A stretch of 64,000 nt of DNA, from positions 3,174,001-3,238,000 of the forward strand of contig NC_090616.1 in the NCBI RefSeq assembly GCF_004359215.1. Direction: 5' to 3'. Positions within the stretch are counted from its first letter, which is position 1, and each line of letters begins with the position of its first letter. The stretch is from Bremia lactucae. Its lineage: Eukaryota > Oomycota > Peronosporomycetes > Peronosporales > Peronosporaceae. The notes under the pieces are model-generated. The model was not told the origin of the DNA, searched no databases, and was given only the letters and a program-made list of their open reading frames with translations. Positions 30,926 through 42,239 of this stretch are shown here, piece by piece. The position numbers and the translations under genes were made by a program.

Positions 30926-33900
30926 TTCTACGTCGGGGACCGAATCCGTATCTTATAGCTAAGATACACGAATCTGCTCAGCAGGCTGAGGCAGTAACGG
31001 GTAAATCGAGTGTCCATTCCGTCGAGCCCATCGCAAAATCGACATCTTGCGAGTATGCGATCCAGCTTGAGGGTGATCGACAATGTGGCACTTCAGCATT
31101 CTCACACGGTCGTGCAGCACGCCATTCGGCCAGCGAATTTCAGTCGCAGCCCGCTCTGCTCGCGAAGCGCGCTCCGACGGTTTTGAGCTTCGAGCTGAGC
31201 GTCAGCAGCCCGGCTTGTCGCGGTATCTACATCGTCCTGGGCGGCCAGGACGAGAGCAGTACGATCGCGACGGTCTTCTCCCCATTGTTGATGCTGCGGC
31301 CGAATTCCGCCGAATCATCGATCGTATTGTAAATTGCTCGGATTTTCCGAGCGCGACCGCTCATGCGGCATATGTGAAGCGAGCGATTGGAATCGCGTGC
31401 CGCTACTGGCACGCTAGTAAGGTATCTCCCTTCCCTAGAAAGACACATGGAAAGTTTGCGTCTCTTATCTTTGCGATGTTTCGGATGTCGTTCGAGAGTT
31501 TATACCAACTCCTTGTCGGACGCTAAGGTCTTGGGTCACCCGAGGCAAGAATGATTCTCGGAGACGTTCCAGCGAATGGAATCGTCTTCGAGTTGCAAAT
31601 GCGGACTCCTTCTCACGCGAGTGAGACCCACGGTTCTGTTCATGCGACCAGCTACGAACAATGGCGACTCCTTTCACCACGGCTACGCACGAGCTTGCCA
31701 ACTCAAGCCAGCTCGAATTTCGCTGAACGGTCGCTCTGCGATATGAGGCCTCCAAGCTGCCCTTGGGTCTACGCGAGCCGGAGCTTAACACCCCACAAAC
31801 ACGTGTACAAAGCAGAGGCGGTCCTTAGTGCAAGCATTCCCACACGCTCTGCCAAGTAATACCCTGAGGAAGTAATCGGCATGAAAATCTTCCATGTTCA
31901 GACGTCGTGGCTCACCTTTATCCGGCGAACCGGATGATGTTGAGTGGCTACAGCTTTGTCGGTTGGCTGGTCGAGCGCATCGTATCCAGCGCCATCGATC
32001 ATCTTTCCGCGCAGGCTGCGGAAGCGCCGTAATTTATCTCGCATGGTGTCAGGAGAATTCGGAGCATCCTCTCTTGCCAAATGTTCATGAACGTGGGCAC
32101 CTTAATCTGTTCCGGTATCGGACCCACAGTAACGGATCCAGAATGGCAACGGTCAACGGTCATTATGTGGACGTACGCACTACCGCTGGTGATTCTCTGT
32201 GGCGCTTCGTGGATGGCTGCTCCTCTTTTAATGATCGTTGCCTGGCTGCCCGTCTCTTCGTTGCTTCTTATAAGTAGGATGCTCCTTCCGAATTAGTGGG
32301 TGTAGCATGTCGCATGCTCTATGCTATTGACGGGGGGGCAGGAGCCATTATATCCAGTAATATGTCGGCTTGTAGATGAATGACTTTCATGAGGTCAGGG
32401 AGCCTATTTAAATTTACGGTTTTCACGGGCGTACTATACAATTCACATGCACGTGTAAGTCAGGTAACGTCGCACTAAGTCCGTTACATACTTACTCGAC
32501 TACCCGCACGTCTTCTCGGCAATGAAGAAGGAAGCTGAGCACGTCCGGATCAACGTACGCGTTCTTGATAAAGCAGGAAAAAGTCAAGGAGATGTGAAAG
32601 TCGAACATCAAGTCGCAACTGCAAGATATACAGAAAATCCCCCGACAACAAGACACTCTAGCTGTCCACGATGCGCGCACTACGCTTAAATAGGTCGCCG
32701 CCCGGTACCGTGTGCCGATCGGAGATGACAGCAAAATATGTGATGACACCATGCACAATTATAACGACGTCAGCGCCTTCGACAGCACTTTTAGATTGTC
32801 CGGTACGAGCGCATTCCTTTTTTGTGCAGTAGAACGACAGCTGACTTGCGTCTTTGACGTCAATAGCTTTCCACGTCAGATACGACCCGACTACACTACT
32901 GAAGACATTCGCCGAATACGTCCGGTGCGAATCGGCAAAATCTTTTTGTCAAGCCGTCCATGCTTAGTAACGACATTGCATTCATGTGGTGCGTTGCGAC
33001 AGCGAGGTCAGCTGCTGTCGGGTTGCGTTGAGCATGTGGCACTTGGTGACCGAGACGAAATGCTTGATCGACTCAATAAGATTGTACTGCTCAAGAACAT
33101 CGGGTGCTGGCGCAATGCCAGCAACACTGTCAGCGTCCCCCGGCTCTTGTCTCCAGTGCTTCATCACGAAACACGATCTCATGCGGATATTTTGAGTCAC
33201 TTCTGCTTGATGTCTCGACTACTCGGTCAAAACGCGCCATGAACGTTGTGTCCAGCGGACGGAAAAACTGATCGGTCGATTTCTGGGCGTGTGCAACCAG
33301 GAAGTTGAACGCAACATCGTTACCGCAGCACCATCCTCGACTACGAGGTGCGATGCTGCATGCTTTATCGATCATGATCGGAAAAGGCTCGTTGAAGACC
33401 GATTTATATACACCACAACGTGCGCTTCCTCACGGATCGATAAAAACTCGTCATAACTCGTGACGAAGGCGCATGCGCATTGTCTTAGACTTACAAGCGG
33501 CATTCGACCGCGTAAATTGGGCCTATATGTTCAAGATATTCGCTCGCATGGCTTTCGACACGGCTTTATCAACTGGAACAACCAGATATGCACAAAGGCG
33601 CAGGCAAAATCTATTGCTCAACGAAAACATTCAGCTGGCACAATCTCTAATTCACGGCGCCAAGCAACGTGTTTCTCTCTCGGTGTTGCAGTTTCTAACG
33701 TATAGATTGCATCGCTTCCACAGACGACGCGAGGTAAACTTTCTTTGAAATCTCCAATATTCGACACGGCGAGCTACCAGAGTAGCATCCGACTTCATTA
33801 TGGTGGCGTGCTGATAAAGTATCGCTAAGGCGCTGACGTGGCAGGACTTGTCATCGTAGAAAACGATTTTCATTACACTTTCACTTGTCATCGTAGATCG

Positions 33901-34690
33901 TGTGGCATATGGTCTTCACCAGCCAATTTATCTCCACGCGGACGCTGATTAAGAATTATTAAAGTGGTTGAAGACGACAGTAGCGCCGCGTGCGCGAGCG
34001 GACCATGAACGCGTGTGATCATGTCAATCCTAGAATCAGAGCTTTTGCGCGCCATTTAGACGCCAATGCTGCCAAAGCACCGCATCCGATGACGATCTTT
34101 TAAACTCATTTCGACCAGCGCCGGATCAAGGTGTTTTTACTTCAACAAGCACCTGAGTGAAATCTTTCTCCCAGTATACTAATTTTGCACTTTTGTCTCG
34201 CGTCCAGGCATCCGTATCTGCTTGCGTGACGGCTATGAGACGAGCAAGACCATGGAAACACTTGTTCTTTGACTGTGTACTCGTGCCACAGCACTGATAC
34301 CAAGCAATCGCGGTTGTGCCGCCACTCTTCACCGCGAAACCAGGCTAGCTAGACATCGCGCTTGCAACCAAGGTGCGAGAGTGAGACGAGTGGTGACACA
34401 TCGGCGTGCTTTACACGTCCGTTAAGCTTCAACGCCGCATATGCCTGGAGTCAGCGCAATCGATGCATTTTTGACAAATGATGACCCTGCCTGTGGAAGC
34501 CTTCGCGGTGGTCTTCAAGACGTTTGTGGCACATGTGAGGTTCCTTTGCGCAGGGTGAGCGACAACACCGAGCAGCGTGGCCTTTGTCATAACGTTCGCT
34601 CAAAGTTTCGCAATCAGCGCTTTGCAACTACATAAGTCAGCAACATATTATATTCAGTTCGCTCGAATGCGCACTTATCATTTCCTGTCT
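30926..34690 (+). pseudogene. Degenerate non-LTR (LINE) retroelement
   Basis: The clearest part is the reverse transcriptase at 33,473-33,700: LDLQAAFDRVNWAYMFKIFA (motif with catalytic Asp), then LLNENIQLAQSLIHGAKQRV, which corresponds to the LxNG...RGVKQG block of LINE RTs. A linker-like region (HDARTTLK then VAARYRVPIGDD, 32,665-32,730) precedes it. Frames at 30,865-32,296 may be ORF1 or endonuclease remnants but carry no motif I can name. The C-terminal region is broken across frames to about 34,640. The element is flanked on both sides by family B integrase fragments. Confidence 0.6.
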
Positions 34691-34739
34691 ATTCGAAGAT
34701 CGGGTGAACACATGCAATTTGAGAATTTTAATTCCTCGA

Positions 34740-35430
34740 GGCGTCTAACGTAAACGTAGAACACGTGCCCATAGTAGAAGGCAGCGCGATCGTGTATGCG
34801 TTGTCTAGGTGGTGCACTACACGAAATGGGCCGATGTGCTCGGACAGTAATTTGTTACTGCCCCCATTCGTCACTACATGTTTAGGTAGATTTACCGTAG
34901 ACAGTAGACAAGGTCATATACCTTAAAAGAGCATTTACTCTTCAATTTTTGTCAGCAATTCGTTTCTGTCGATCCACCGCAATGGAATCATATACTAAAC
35001 GTACTTGTTGAGCCCGCAGAAAGCTAACTGCTAACTCGGCTTTGTCCCTCTTTCTGTGCTTTAAGTGCGCGCCCAGCGAAGTTGGCATTCTCTTTTTTAT
35101 CAGTGAGAGCGTCGCTGCTCTCACTGGCATTGTCATCGGTGATGCTTTATTTATCAGCATCGTTTTTATCAGAGCCAACAATAGCCTAATTGATATTGCT
35201 ATGTTTGACTTCTTCAGTGTTAAGTAGGGATCAAAATCTGTATCTTTTGCATTGACCGATGAGTCCATGCGTGACGAGCAAGATCCAGGTTTTGCTCGAG
35301 CATGAGCCAGAGCTACACTCTAACAAGGTGGGTATGCGTGGATGGTGTATGCCAGTCACAAAGAACGGTGTATGCTTTGTTGATGCATGCACCGAGTTGT
35401 TGATGGTAAATTCTGCCATTGACAAGAACT
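34740..35430 (-). pseudogene. Family B integrase C-terminal half
   Basis: On the minus strand, AEFTINNSVHASTKHTPFFV (frame 35,231-35,425) is the end of the catalytic core. VYDSIAVDRQKRIADKN (frame 34,942-35,268) follows, then a decayed GPF-type module (IGPFRVVHHLDNAYTI-like, about 34,790-34,850). The left end breaks at the LINE near 34,700-34,740. Confidence 0.75.
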
Positions 35431-36060
35431 CACTCTAACCAATGTGCTCTTATTGATGCATCAATACATTCATGAATGATGGCAAGCGCAATCATTGTGA
35501 GTACGAGGGACGACATGAAGTGTGTTACCGGCAGTGGCTGCATAAAAATTAAATGTTATGTGTCGATCTCATGAAATTTGATACAATGTCGACAGTCTCT
35601 TCAAGGATTGTTGTGATTGGTTCTTGAGGTGATCCATTAAATCCTTAAGAGCCTTGTTCTTTTAAAAGACTCTTTTTACGTTGTCAGGTGGTGTTAACGA
35701 CGCAACAGTGTAAACTTGTGATGCATCAGTGGGCTTATTCTTGCCGTTATTTGGCGCAGCAGCTCAAAATCAGGCCAGCGTGAAAGAGCATCACCGCGAC
35801 ATTAAGTCATACTGGCTTATATTCCACGGAGATGTTACGCTCCACAAAGAAAGATAACCACCTCGCCATTTTTTGCGAAAGGTTGCATCAACGCACAGCC
35901 TAATTGCTGCCGTCAAGGACCACATGATGTGGTCTATCTTAATCTGAAATCGCAAAGATCGGCATAAAGATTTGCTTGATACGTTTAAGTAAACGCTGAC
36001 AATCAGCGTTCCATGACCACTTTACGTCTATTTTCAGTAAACAAGAAAGATGCACAGTCA
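35431..36060 (-). pseudogene. Family B integrase N-terminus and RNase H remnants
   Basis: Minus-strand homology to 44,400-45,140 and 54,950-55,700 is visible in order (for example the region around 35,760-35,900 parallels ggccggcgcgaaagggcatc at 44,712). No long frame survives. Much of the integrase core between this and 35,430 is deleted. Confidence 0.6.
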
Positions 36061-37300
36061 TTCCAGCATAGTTGCGCGAGTACTTCTGCAAGTACGCCGC
36101 TAGCACGAGGGACAATCGAAGTCCCTCGACATGAACTGGGCCACTTTATGAGAGCCTTAATCTTTTCAGGATAAGGGTGTACACCGTGTCCTTACGATGC
36201 ACCCAATAAGTGGTATTTCGCTTGCAGCGAATATACACTTCTTGAGGTGCTTTTGCTCACGCATAAATGTAAGAACCTTTCAAACGTGGGTACCATGTAC
36301 TCCAACGTCCAACTTTTCGTCAATGACTCGGCTATAACTCAATGCAAAATCTCCAATCGATCTTTACCGATTAGTAACACATCTCTTGAATGTGGCATTA
36401 CTAAGCCCCCATGGCATCATCAAAGCATACCGCTTGGGGTGATTGCTACCATAAACTGACGATCGTGTTCACGCATAGGATCTGATAGAAGCTATCCGTC
36501 GATTCCTGTACAAAAAGGTAGTTTGACATACAGTTAATGGTGACGTCCTTTCTCGGTATCGGCGTCGGGGCCGGTACAGTTGCAGCATTCAACTTATTAA
36601 ATGCAAGTGCTGTCCGCCACTCCCCGGAAGCGTTTCACACGCAGGAGGTCGGAGAGCTATGTGGTGAGTTTGACTCCCTCACATGGCTCGCTGTTAATGA
36701 TCAGAAAAGAACTTGTCGATCGCTAATACATGCTCACGAGGCAGTAGCCACTGCTTCATGGCACAGTATCTCAATCTCGTATTAAGTCGATCTCGTGTCG
36801 AGTACCTTTATCCTTAGACAACTCGCATGATACCGAATCTAGGAACACATCCTGGATTTCGATCAATTTTAATCCGAAAGGTTTCTGTTTAGCAAATACC
36901 GAAACTGAGACGTAATACATTCAATCCGAGTCTTCTCATCGGGGACAACTTCCTTCATCTATGAGCTGCTGCCAATTCGTCCTTTCTCATGAATACTTTT
37001 GCCGACCGTATACCGGCCACGTATTCGTCAGCTTTGACAATTACACGGATATACTTGACTATTGAACCATTTTGGTTTAGCGTTGGCAATTGAGCTACCT
37101 TCAAATAAAGTTCGGAGGTGCTATCAGATCAAGTGTATAAGCCCCACACTTGATCCGGTACTATCCAATACGTTCAATGCTCCGGTTTTTTCCTGAAAAG
37201 CTTTTCCACAGGTTTCTGGAGACTCATTCCCTCAAATTTTTTGAGACTTTTTCGCCCAGGTTCTTGGGAATTATTCCCTATTGTATTTGAGACTTGTTAT
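36061..37300 (-). pseudogene. Family B reverse transcriptase and pol linker, decayed
   Basis: The minus strand parallels 56,220-57,480 and 45,180-46,190: thumb (about 36,100-36,260), palm with shortened blocks (36,260-36,560), fingers start (36,600-36,790, ending in the GSKYC-like stretch) and linker (36,790-37,300). No intact frame is left. Several blocks are deleted compared with the other copies. Confidence 0.65.
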
Positions 37301-37310
37301 CTTATTTATT

Positions 37311-37890
37311 TTAGATTATTCTCCCCAAAAACTTGACGTCGGTTGCACGACCACAGCGAAGATCCTCTACACACTGTCTCTTATAGACAGGCGTTTTGTT
37401 CTCCCCTGGATGTTGCTGTGTCGATAAGCATCTTTGTAGCGGTTTATCCGACTTATTAGAGTGGTAAAGCTTTGACGCAGCATGTGATTGCGTCCAGCTG
37501 TAAGAATCTAACTTCATAGTTTGATGGGCGGTCACGCTGAGGTCTCGAGCATTCGCGCTAACGGCCGAGCCACGATTGAGGCCATCGCACTCATCCGTTG
37601 TACATCCACACGCTTGTGAAAGCTCCAATACGTTCATCAAATGGCCATCTGATGAACAAGAGGCATGCATTGTAACGCCTCGATTCTGCCAATTTATGCA
37701 TGGATCGTACTTTCTAAGCCAAGGTGCAGGTCTTTTGTCATCCAAATCCAGCACGATAAAAAATTATTACTGTGCTGTTTACCTTCTAATTCGTATAGTT
37801 TCCAATTCCACGTTTCTTTATTGTTACGGGGATGCGCCTGTTGCAAAGCGCGCTGTCGTCCTCGTTGAAGGTATTTCGCACGAGCTTATG
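37311..37890 (-). pseudogene. Family B protease end and protease-RT linker
   Basis: A 147-codon minus-strand frame (37,754-37,311) begins near the end of the protease (LDLDDKRPAPWLRKYDP) and continues into the linker (CSSDGHLMNVLELSQACGC, RDLSVTAHQTMKL). It is the best surviving copy of this linker in the window and is Cys-rich in its first half. Confidence 0.65.
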
Positions 37891-37895
37891 ATCTT

Positions 37896-39300
37896 TTAGC
37901 GATTATCGTCGAATGACATTGTTCGACGCCGTATAATAAGTAAACGAAGTGACAAATCCTTATTCACTTCGATTTGCAAGGTGACGAGACTAACTTCATC
38001 ACCAGGGGCAGTAGCACACAGTGACTGTGTGTTGGGAGCAACTTTCGCTGAGAGGTTGCAAATTCTCTTGAAGTTGCTGGAGCAGTAGGACGCTCCGCAC
38101 CTAGTAACCCCGATCGTTTCTTTACGGTCCGCCTCGTCGATGGAATTTCGCATTTGCATCGGAACTGGGTCGTCCGCTTTTTTAGTGGGGGGGGTCAATT
38201 ATTTCGCTGACTGTTTCTTGGCACGGGCGTACTTATAGACGTACTGCCCTGTCTTCTGGCAGCGATTGCATCGCTGCAACCGCATGTGATTTGAAGAGAA
38301 GGGTTCTTGCTCTCAGCAAGACAGATGAATATTGGTTCGAGACCTCCAATTTCTTGTGAGCTCAGGGGACAAAAGTAATCCAAGTATGCGTCATTCTGTT
38401 TTTTTAGACTGAAGTCCTCCTGTTTTGCTACATATATCGCTTGATCTAGCGTCTCTAAATCGAGGCGGAAGAGGTGGATCTTGACGGGACAATCCGCAAG
38501 ACCATTGATGAACACAGTAACTGTCGCTGTTCATGTATGGGCTTACAAACGATATTACTTACTAAGTATCATATGCGTTGGGCGTAAGCATGTATGTCAT
38601 GCTTGCCCTCATTTAAATCCAGTAGCTCTACTAGAGCCCGGAATTCGGCATGTGGCGGCTCAAATGGGCTTACAAGCGATATTACTTACTAAGTATCATA
38701 AGCTTTGGGCGTAAGCATGTATGTCATGCTTGCCCTCATTTAAGTCCAGTAGCTCTACTAGAGCCCGGAATTTGGCACGTGGCGGCTCAAATGTTTGTCT
38801 ACAAATGGATCCTGAAGCTTGAACACTAACGCCCACCATTGGCACGTCCGAGTAAGCTAAACATGCCGGACTTACTTTCGTTGCATCATCTGCGATGCAA
38901 CGCGCTCCGGTTGCCATTTCAACAAAGAGTCGCCTTCAAATGCCTTGAGAATGAAGTCTTTTATCCTCAAGCTTTCGGGTCGACGCGCATGGGTCGGCCC
39001 GGCAGCAGCATATGAATATTATTGTCCGAACAGCTGCAGCAATTGAGCTCTTTTAGTACTCTTCCTGTTAAGACCCTTGCTGGTGAAGCAAGGTTACCTT
39101 TTTCCAGGCCGCGTCGAGTTCATGTTTATTAAATCAGGCGAAGCTGCATATTGGTCTACGTTTTGTCAAGAAAAAACACTGCGCTGACGGCTGACCCGCA
39201 TACGGCTGAACTTAACCGTTCAATCGCTTTCCATTCGATGTAGTGAACGCGTAGCGTTGAAACCTCCACGCGGGGCGCGAAAGCTCTCTTTTTCTTCATC
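37896..39300 (-). pseudogene. Family B gag, frameshifted
   Basis: Minus-strand capsid pieces are PPRAKFRALVELLDLNEGKH and DIHAYAQS (38,917-38,696), then FINGLADCPVKIHLFRLDLE and LDQAIYVAKQEDFS (38,515-38,400). These correspond to the Retrotrans_gag-type region at 58,684-58,899. A 127-bp tandem duplication (38,541-38,794) interrupts the capsid. The nucleocapsid region follows without a clear CCHC knuckle. Confidence 0.75.
38541..38794 (-). repeat. 127-bp tandem duplication inside family B gag
   Basis: Units 38,541-38,667 and 38,668-38,794 both start gcttacaa(a/g)cgatattact and differ at only a few bases. The unit length is not a multiple of three, so it shifts the reading frame. Confidence 0.85.
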
Positions 39301-39362
39301 CAGCATGTTCATGTTGTATGGACTGAACGTCGTTGTTGGACGGACCAATAAGTGCTGCCAGG

Positions 39363-39846
39363 TGTAACTGGGCACCATTCGCTAGTACAGCTTCAGTATT
39401 AGCTAACCTTTATTTATGGCAGCGTAGGAAAAGTATCTCTAAACATTTCACGTACACGACGTGTAGAGGTAATTTTTTTAAATTGCTAAGCAATCGCTTA
39501 GCAACAAGACAAAACTAGATAGAGCTTACTTTGAGGAAAAATAAAAATGTACTTGTAAATATTACAAAGCTCTTTTGGACTAATACATTCCTTCAAATTT
39601 AATACAATATTATGTACAGTGAGTGACTCATTGCTCACCGCCAATTTTTTCGCGCGTCTAGCAGCGATGGCGGGGATGATTTAAGAAAAGACATAATCAA
39701 CCAGTGCACAGAGCTGTCGCATTGCGGCTACAATATTACCGTGTAGGATAATATTTGAAATGTTAAGAATAAATATCATAATTTTGTTCTAATTAATTAA
39801 TCCTCTTACAGATTATAACATTTATGAAACTGCACAAACCGTTACA
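39363..39846 (-). mobile_element. Family B 5' LTR (minus orientation)
   Basis: On the plus strand it starts tgtaactgggcaccattcgct at 39,363 and ends ccgttaca at 39,846, about 484 bp. The primer binding site TGGCAGCACTTATTGG in minus sense (39,360-39,345) and leader and gag on its left show it is the 5' LTR of the 34,740-39,846 element. Five bases beyond it are gccaa; the partner 3' LTR is lost. Confidence 0.8.
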
Positions 39847-41017
39847 GCCAACAAGCAGTACTTATCCGTTTCGAACTTCGCTTAGCTTACGTACAGGTAG
39901 CCTCTTCAAACGGTGATGACATGATGACGAATCGAAAGCCTAATGACCATCAAAAAGATCAAAGCTTCGAGAAACTGGATAATTAGCAAACTTACGCGTA
40001 ATTTAAATTTTTCTTTTGAAAATTTGATAAGGGCGATATTTTTATAATGCCCGTTTCTTTCGCCCAAATTCGGCCAGAACATCTGTTTCCGTCTTGGATG
40101 GGAAGGAAGATGGGCTGATATCGTGCTTGTGAAATAATTGGCCTATTTTGGCTTTCCAGTTATTCTTAACATTTTCGTGTTCGCTTTCTTTCGAAATATT
40201 TTGCTTGCCGAGAACAAAAAGCTAAGGAACCTCAAATTTGATCGGAGACGAGGAAATTTGTAATTCCAGTAAAAAAATACGTGAAGCCACACGTGAATAA
40301 GCAGATACTTTAAGCCAATAAGTTTCTTTGAGCTACTGCACAATTCTTAGTTGGTCCCCCATTAAGCGATACGTCTGTTTTTGTTTTCATTGCAATATAT
40401 TGTGCTGACACTTTCAGAGTTACGCTTATGCGACAGCGTCTCATGGCAACACAGTGCCTTCTAGTAACAGGGTAATGGAGGGGATGGGCGAAGCAAAATA
40501 CAACCGAAACGATGATAGATCCGATCTAAAGTCAGCGCAGATCGCGATAATTGCTGGTAGCTCAGCGTCTTCGCATGAGAAATTGTGGCGCGCTTGGCTA
40601 GAGCGTGTTCTACCATTTGCTCTTGCATCGCCAACGGCAACCCCCCCCCTTTTGCAATGATGCGTTTAAGCAAGCAGACACCCAGCGAGAACCAGACAAA
40701 TACCATTAAACTGCTATTATCGGTCGCCACATTTCTGACAGTCACGAATTATCGCTGGTTTTCATAAGACTGTTACTTTGCTGGAGTATAAGGTTTGCGG
40801 CGACAATGAGATGCCTTGCTATGCGCGATCTGCCTCGATATATCCTAGAGCAATAACAAATTGGTGCTGTTGCGGGCGAATTTGTTTTAAGTTATAGGTT
40901 GCTCCTTTACCAACCTAAGACTCTTGAAGATAACTAAGCGTTCGATCTCACGATTTATCATTATTTGTTTGATGCTGTCCATCATGGTTCAATTCTTCAT
41001 CTGCACAACAGCATCGT
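39847..41017. other. Unassigned, possibly single-copy sequence between two family B LTRs
   Basis: About 1.17 kb shows no similarity by eye to other parts of the window. Frames at 40,454-40,660 (68 codons) and 40,585-40,767 overlap and carry no recognised motif; the first has a KLWRAWLERVLPFALA segment. There is a run of nine C at about 40,641-40,649. It could be original host DNA left between two transposon insertions. Confidence 0.45.
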
Positions 41018-41500
41018 TGTGACGGGGCTCCCTTTGCTAGTACTGATACGATTCAACCAACACATACAGTGAACGCATGGTGCCTCGACTACTTACGTAC
41101 ACGACGTGCAGAGGAAGGTTCTAAGTAGCTAAGAAGTCTTAGCTACTTAAACTAGATTCTAAGGCTTTAGAATAGAGAAAATGTAAAACTGTATTAAAAT
41201 ATGAAGTTTTTTTGATAGCGATCTTCTATCTGCTGGCTTTAATATATTAATGAATAACAATGTAACGCGCGCCTAATCGTGTCTCGTAACGATTGGCGGG
41301 GTTGATTAAATTAAATCAAACAATCAATAGAACTAATGTCTTATTGCGTCAATATTACTAGATTTGGTATTATTGGAATTATTAAGCTAAAGTTAATAAA
41401 AGATTATAATTTTGTACTTCTTTTTTTCCTGACATAGAATATAATTTTTCATATTCCTCTTATAGGAAATAATATTTACGTAGCGGGACATTTCGTAACA
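41018..41500 (-). mobile_element. Family B 3' LTR (minus orientation)
   Basis: On the plus strand it runs from tgtgacggggctccctttgct (41,018) to catttcgtaaca (41,500). The minus-sense polypurine tract (plus strand tcatcccttctt, 41,501-41,512) adjoins it. It closes the element whose pol extends rightward to about 46,200. Confidence 0.8.
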
Positions 41501-41618
41501 TCATCCCTTCTTAACAACAGTCACTTTAGTGACTGATGTTAGTGAGAGAGAGTACTATTATGTCTCTCTGTAAATTAGCACTTGTCGATTTTATCTTAAT
41601 TTTAACTTTCGATTGCCT

Positions 41619-42236
41619 ATGGTATCGAAACCTATGCGCGTCGCCTGTGAGGCAGCAAAGCTGACAGCTGCACGGCTTAGTACAGCTTTTAGCGATGCAA
41701 ATGTTTTAGTAGACGCTAATGCGTCTACTGTGAGGAAAAAGTCACCTCCTTCACCAACTGGAGGTGACTGGAGTAAGTCACCTGCTACTCCCATTGCAGA
41801 TGGCAGTGACAGGTCACCTGCTACTCCTATTGTAGGTGACTAGGCCGCGCCGGCGTCGCCGCCCAACTCGATGGCAACGTTTAAGGCCTCCAGATCAGCC
41901 TGGGCCACATCCGTTAAACCTACGGGCTCTGGCGTGACAACCAAAGGGATATTGACGAAGTTGTTTGACACTTCGTCAGACACTTTTGGTGCGGAGTCAT
42001 CATGTGATGACTCCATGGACGATGATAACTCTGGTGATATTAATATGCATCACCAGGAACGAAGTGATTGTAAAGTTTACTTCGAAGAGCATGCTACTGG
42101 TGGTGCAACTATGCATCACCAGGGACTAAGTGATTCTAAGGATCACTCCGAATGTAATGTAAGCGCTAACGTTAACATGACCCAACGGGAGAGGGACCGC
42201 AATATTTTGCGGTTTGCTCCCGAAAAGAAGTCTTAG
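41619..42236 (+). CDS. Family B antisense ORF, best-preserved copy
   Basis: A single frame of 206 codons is interrupted by only one stop (TAG at about 41,841). It starts MVSKPMRVACEAAKLTAARL and contains VDANAS, the repeats GDWSKSPATPI and GSDRSPATPI, TSVKPTGSGVTTKGILTKLF, an acidic Ser/Asp segment (CDDSMDDDNSGD), two MHHQ(E/G) repeats and a terminal RERDRNILRFAPEKKS. There is no signal peptide, membrane segment or known domain. It is low-complexity, hydrophilic and acidic in the middle. It lies between the 3' LTR (with polypurine tract) and the chromodomain, antisense to pol. A gag of another element is the alternative, but the polypurine tract and LTR orientation argue against it. Confidence 0.6.
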
Positions 42237-42239
42237 TTG

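Noticed and set aside
30865..31526. Host gene in the overlapping frames at 30.9-31.5 kb
   Set aside because: Two overlapping frames of similar length with arginine-rich, low-information products and no motif, lying in degenerate LINE territory; chance frames in GC-richer DNA.
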